Origin: Haberlea rhodopensis
Taxonomy: Eukaryota; Streptophyta; Magnoliopsida; Lamiales; Gesneriaceae
Assembly (NCBI GenBank): GCA_907163345.1
Contig: CAJQUN010000220.1
Coordinates: forward strand, 800,001-864,000
Length of the DNA: 64,000 bases
Reading direction: 5' to 3'
Notes under the pieces: generated by a model
Told to the model about the DNA's origin: nothing
The model's database searches: none
What the model saw: the letters and a program-made list of their open reading frames with translations, nothing else
Position numbers and translations under genes: made by a program
Part shown: one piece after another, positions 58,723 through 64,000 of the stretch
Numbering within the stretch: position 1 is the first letter of the stretch
How the letters are laid out: every line of letters starts with the position of its first letter

Positions 58723-61700
58723 GGGAAATAGCATCCACATATCCTCGCCAAACAATATTTGCACATAAATCTCCATTTTAAAAAAGTCTACAAATAAATA
58801 CATGGTGGAGAAGTCTTTATTCACTTAAGTCCACTTTCCAAACTTTTGCTTCGAAAAGATCTTTTTTCATTCCCTAAATACACTTGCTTTCTGCATTCTC
58901 TCTCGTCCCTTTTACATTCTATCTCCTCCTTTTGAAACCTACATTTTGCATTCTCTCTTCAACTTTTTGCATTTTCTCTCCTCCTTTTGGCATTAATTTT
59001 TTTTTAAAAAAATGAGATTTACGATTGACATGAAAATTTAAAAAATAATTTTCCATTATATTATAACTGGTGCATGATATTATAACTGGTACGTGAAATT
59101 ATAAGTGTTGCATTATAGTTATACCTGGTGCATGAAATATAATATGTGCCTTAATTTATAACTGATGCATATAATTATAACTGGTGCATCTAATTATAAC
59201 AGGTGTATCAAAATTATAACTGGTGCATGAAATATAAGTGGTGCATGAAATCATAACTGGTGCATCATTATCATAAGTGATGCATGAAATCATAACTGAT
59301 GCATCATTATCATAACTAGTGCATGAAATCATAACTGGTACATGAAAAATTGTACTTGTGCATGAAATCATAACTGGTGCATTAAATTATATATTGTAAC
59401 TTGACTGGTGAGTGAAATTTTAACTGATGCATTATAATTACACCCGGTGCATGAAATTATGCATGAAGTTATAACTAGTGCATGTATTTATAACTGATAC
59501 ATGTAATTATAACTGGTGCATCAAATTACAACAGGTGCAACATAATTATACTGGTGCATGAAATATAAGTGGTGCATCATATTCATAACTGGTGCTTGAA
59601 ATCATAAATGATGCATGAAAATGTAATGGTGCATGAAATCATAAATGGTGCATGAAAATCTATTTGTGCATGAAATCATAACTGGTGCACGATATTGTAT
59701 TGTAACTGGTGCATGATATTATATCTGGTGCGTGAAATCATAAGTGTTGCATTATAATTATACCTGATGCACGAAAAATATACATGGTGCATGAAATTAT
59801 AACAAGTGCATGAAGTTATAATTGGTGCATGAATTTATAACCAATGCATGTAATTATAACTGGTGGATCTAATTATAACAGCTGCAACATAATTATAACT
59901 GGTGCATGAAATCATAAATGATGCATGAAATTGTACTGGTGCATGAAATCATAACCGGTGCATGAAATTGTATATTGTAACTGGTGCATGATATTTTAAC
60001 TGGTGCGTGAAAATTTAAGTGATGCATTATAATTATACCTGGTGCATGAGAACTATAACTCGTGCATGAAATTATAACTGGTGCATTTAATTATAATTGG
60101 TGCATCTAATTATAACAGGTGCAACATCATTATAACTAATGCATGAAATATAAGTGGTGCATGAAATCATAACTGGTGAATCATAATCATAACTGGTGCA
60201 AGAAATCATAAATGGTGCATGAAATTGTACTGGTGCATGAAATCATAATTGTATATTGTAACTGGTGCATGATATTTTAACTAGTGCGTGAAATTTAACT
60301 GATGCATTATAATTATACCTGGTGCACGAAAACTATACCTGGTGCATGAAATTATAACATGTGGTACATGAATTTATAACTAGTGCATGTAACTATAACT
60401 GGTGCATCTAGTTATAACAGGCGCAACATAATTATAATTGGTGCATGAAATATAAGTGGCGCTTCACAATCATAACTGGTGCTTGAAATCATAAATGATG
60501 CATGAAATTGTACTGGTGCATGAAATCATAGCTGATGCATGAAATTGTACTGGTGCACGAAATCAAAAATGGTGCATGAAATTGTATATTGTAATTGGTG
60601 CATTTTATTTTAACTGGTGCATGAAATTTTAACCAATGCATTATAATTATACCTGGTGCATGAGAATTATAATTGGTGCATGAAATTATAACAGGTGCAT
60701 GCAATTATAACTGATGAGTGATTTATAACTGGTGCATGTAATTATAACTGGTGCATCTAATTATAACAGATGCAACATAATTATAACTAGTGCATGAAAT
60801 ATAAGTGGTGCATGAAATCATAACTGGTGCATCATAATCATAACCAGGAAATCATAACTGGTGCATGAAATTGTATATTGTAATTGGTGGATGATATTTT
60901 AAATGGTGCTTGAAATTTTAATTGATGCATTATAATTATACATGGTGCACGAAAACTATACCCGGTGCATGAAATTATAACAGGTGGTGAATGAATTTAT
61001 AACTAGTGCGTGTAATTATAAATGGTGCATGTAAATATAAGTGGTGCATCATAATCCTAACTGGTGCATGAAATATAAGTGGTGCATCATAATCGTAACT
61101 GGTGCTTGAAATCATAAATGATGCATGAAATTGTACTGATGCATGAAATCATAACTGGTGCATGAAATTGTACTGGTGCATGAAATCATAAATGGTGCAT
61201 GAAATTGTATATTGTAACTGGTGCATTTTATTTTAACTGGTGCGTGAAATTTTAACTGATGCATTGTAATTATACCTAGTGCATGAGAACTATAATTAGT
61301 GCATGAAATTATAACAACTGCATGAATCATAACTGGTGCATGAATTTATAACTAGGGCATGTAATTATATCACGTGCATCTAATTATAATAGGTGCAACA
61401 TTATTATAACTGGTGCACGAAATATAAGTGGTGCATGAAATCATAACTGGTGCATCATAATCATAACTGGTGCTTGGAATCATAAATGATGCATGCATTT
61501 TACTGGTGAAAGAAATCGTAATGGTGCATGAAATTTTATATTGTAACTGGTGCATGATAGTTTTAACCGGTGCATCAAATTTTAAATGATGCATTATAAT
61601 TATACCTAGTGCATGAGATGAGAACTATAACTGGTGCATTAAAATTATAACAGGTGCATGAAATTATAACTTGTGCATGAATTTATAACTGGTGAATGTA

Positions 61701-62169
61701 ATTATAATTGGTGCATGAAATATGAGTGGTGCATGAAATCATAACTGGTGCATCATAATCATAACTGGTGCATGGAATCGTAAATGGTGCATGAAATTGT
61801 ATATTGTAACTGGTGCATGACATTTTAACTGGTGCGTGAAATTTTAACTGATGCATTATAATTATACCTTGTGCATGAGAATTTTAATTGGTGCATTAAA
61901 TTATAACATGTGCATGAATTTATAACTAGTGCGTGTAATTATAATTGGTGTCAAGGAATATAAAGAATGCAAAAAGGAGAGAGATAATGCAAAAAAGAAG
62001 AGAGAGAATAACAAAAAGGTGAGAGAAATCAAAAAGGGAGAGAGAGAATGCAAAAAGTAGGTGTATATTTATCTTTTTGGTCCGAAGTGGACCTAAGTGA
62101 TTTAATGTTTTTTTACCCTGACTAGGTTGAACAATTTTTCACCATAGTGAAGCGGCCTGATTTTTTCCC
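58723..62169. mobile_element. Candidate TIR-flanked non-autonomous DNA element filled with a minisatellite
   Basis: The flanks of the tandem array are inverted copies of each other. The left arm (58790-58990) has cacttaagtccactt, then ttctgcattctctctc; the right arm (61960-62110), reverse-complemented, has cacttaggtccactt, then tttgcattctctctc. Outer ends read gggaaata and, inverted, gggaaaaa. Flanking octamers tattttag (58715-58722) and ttttttag (62170-62177) differ at one base and could be a target duplication, which would fit a Mutator-like element. No transposase. The exact ends are tentative. Confidence 0.45.
59050..61950. repeat. 2.9-kb minisatellite with higher-order repeats
   Basis: About 150 degenerate copies of a 17-21-bp monomer of the form aactggtgcatgaaattat. 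A marker variant, tatattgtaac, occurs near 59390, 59696, 59971, 60252, 60585, 60874, 61208, 61537 and 61800, that is every 263-334 bp, with the same order of monomer variants between markers. This is a higher-order repeat of about nine units. The minus-strand ORFs rich in ISCTSY are a by-product. Confidence 0.85.
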
Positions 62170-62177
62170 TTTTTTAG

Positions 62178-63191
62178 GTTTCAACCCATCATTCAATCTA
62201 TTTTTTCCATATCACCTTTTTTACCCATCCTCTCATGCATTTACTTGGGGCATTTTATGAAGATGTCGGTTTCCTTTTGAAAGTAAGCGTGTTTGGCTTC
62301 ACGAAATTGTATTATACATGTATCTTTCTATTTGTAACTTTTGAGTTTTCATGGAAGAGTTTTGGGTTTGGTGGTGTTGGCATTTGGTATTTTATTTCTT
62401 TTCCAAGATTTGTTTTTATTCTTATAGAATTTGTTTGTACATTTGATTTTGTTCAATGTTATGACAATAGTTATCATATTCTGCATTTATGGGTTATGCA
62501 GTTTACATAATTATTGTAGTTTATATTTTTGAACAAATGAATGAAAGAAAATCTGTTATGAGATTTAGTATCACATATAACATGTTTGATCAAATGATCA
62601 AATGACCAAATGAAATATATCGTGGCAAGTAATAATATGCATATTCAATCTGTTTTTTTCATTTATTGGTCTAGTACTTTAATTCAAATAATATATATTG
62701 TATCTTTTTTTCACATTATAAATGTATGATATAAGGTTTAGTCCACCCTAAACAAAATCATTGTTTCACCTTGCATTTATCGTATATATTTTTATTTGGA
62801 AAAAACCATTTTCTTGAAAGAATGAAAAAAAATAACAATATGTTTATACAAACATATACATTATGTTCATGTGAAATTCTAACCCGTCAGCATAACTTAA
62901 ACGACCCAATGGGCTAAAGTCTCTTAACTGTATCCAATCCAACCGGCTCCATAATATATCCTCTTCTATCCCGTACATCAATAAATACAGGCAACTTAGC
63001 ATTTTTTTTAAATTTAGATGGCATGATATCACTTATTTTATTGACAATAAAACTAACAGTACAAGATGGGGACACTGTCATAATCCCTTATACCGTAAGA
63101 CATGAGTATGTGCATAAAACCCTAAAAATATGATAATAAGTAACAAATTGAGCTGCAGAGCAGCTAAAAAAGAAATGAATCACCAAGCAAG
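62178..63191. other. AT-rich gap with no gene
   Basis: About 1 kb, strongly T-rich. The plus-strand ORF at 62235-62510 encodes only Phe/Leu/Ile-rich sequence as expected from base composition. No tRNA, LTR or TIR recognised. Confidence 0.45.
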
Positions 63192-64000
63192 CTATTTCTT
63201 GTGAAATCTTGTTCTTAAATTATATATTTCGTTGACTGTAACTGGTGGGCAATGTGAGACCACTACATCGTCATTTTCATGATATGAACATCGTTGGTTC
63301 CTATAACCCTGAAGTCCATATTTTTCTAGATATTCTGGATTGAGTCTTTCCATTAGCTCGTTTTCATACCTGAAATCCTCATCTGGGACGCAATTGTCAT
63401 ACTCCTTTTCGAGCCGCTCCGAGACCGGGAAAACCAAATCATCATCTTCATGAACCATTTCCGCCCAAGATTTTGATGGGTTTTTATGCCCAACTTTTGA
63501 GTAACTTGATTTCCCTTTAAAAAACCTGATTTTTATTATTTAAAAAACCCGATTTAATGAATGGTTTTGAAGAACTGGAGGCAGAATTTGATGAAGGAAT
63601 TGATTCAACTGAAACGGCATCATGCTTTTCAACCGATTTTTTGTTTTTCGAAATGGCAGGATCTAATTTTGTTAGGCTGCCCGAGATGACGGAGAGAAAC
63701 AAGGACTGCCCAAGTGAATAATTAATGCTGGTGCATCAATTTGTACCCGTGGAAGAAGAATTGCGGAGTCTTGTTGAAGATTCGAAGACATGTCCAAGGA
63801 ACCAAAGTTGTTGACCGGAGTGAAACAAGGTCTGTCCGAGTTGCCCAACATATTTACCCAAGCATCCAAGCAAATTATCATCTAAAATAGAAGACAAATT
63901 TTCGGCTGCCCGAGGAAGTGAAAAATTTGTTCTAGGATTATCATTCTTAGGTTTTGAAAATATTGGAAATGAATTAGATCTTTTCAAAGTCGGAAGTGAA
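63192..64000 (-). pseudogene. Unrecognised, possibly host, coding sequence (3' part), reaches window edge
   Basis: Three minus-strand stretches look like protein: KRSNSFPIFSKPKNDNPRTN (from the window edge to about 63880, with a second frame around 63672-63881), a Ser-rich piece (VEKHDAVSVESIPSSNSASS) at 63517-63702, and a C-terminal acidic part (PSKSWAEMVHEDDDL, then YLEKYGLQGYRNQRC) ending at the stop codon 63192-63194. They lie in different frames with no convincing introns between them, so either frameshifts or unrecognised short introns separate them. Nothing marks it as a retroelement. I cannot assign a family. It could be a decayed gene or the last exons of a live one. Confidence 0.4.

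Noticed and set aside
59156..61594. Minus-strand ORFs with repeated ISCTSY or APVMISCT peptides
   Set aside because: Direct translation of the minisatellite; frames change with every indel.
62235..62510. 91-codon plus-strand ORF with hydrophobic residues that could suggest a membrane protein
   Set aside because: Explained by T-rich sequence; no signal peptide logic, no conserved motif.

Overview
This window is a stretch of plant nuclear repeat DNA, and I see almost no host genes in it. The retroelement families (Ty3/gypsy Athila-type with a tRNA-Asp primer site, Ty3/gypsy Tekay-type chromoviruses and Ty1/copia, both with an initiator-Met primer site), the polyprotein motifs and the depth of nesting point to a flowering plant, probably a eudicot. 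I cannot name the species.

The layout is a nest of LTR retrotransposons whose junctions can be read from terminal repeats and 5-bp target duplications. At the base is a gag-only Ty1/copia-like element on the minus strand (54665 to about 58300). Athila-type element A (plus strand, left end outside the window, right end 54664) sits in the LTR of that copia element. A is hit three times: by T (minus strand, 1-7254, Tekay-like, non-coding) in gag; by B (8261-12621, gag only) in the protease; and by D (17685-54624) in its 3' LTR. D is hit four times: by C (19976-28862, nearly complete Tekay-type chromovirus) in gag; by F (29060-37695, minus strand, nearly complete Ty1/copia) in the gag zinc knuckle; by E (38842-46868, gag plus an accessory ORF, no pol) in the protease; and by S (50995-53150, solo LTR of the C family) in its 3' LTR. 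Removing the insertions in silico rejoins each interrupted reading frame or LTR.

Right of the nest, 58723-62169 is a candidate TIR-flanked DNA element filled by a roughly 2.9-kb minisatellite with higher-order structure. From 63192 to the right edge lie minus-strand fragments of an unrecognised, possibly host, coding sequence.

All retroelement coding regions carry stops, frameshifts or deletions. C and F keep most catalytic motifs and are closest to intact. B, E, T and the copia-like element lack pol and would need enzymes from other elements.

Three signals are not explained by ordinary annotation. (1) Pairs of the palindrome CGATCGATCG, usually exactly 21 bp apart, occur in the LTRs of both Athila-type (A, B, D, E) and Tekay-type (C, S) elements, mostly 55-85 bp upstream of a TATA-like box, and again inside A and E upstream of the accessory ORF. 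(2) Two unrelated 59-bp-period arrays are built from mini-hairpins with constant loops and co-varying stems. (3) A perfect 10-bp inverted repeat spans the stop codon of the accessory ORF in both copies.
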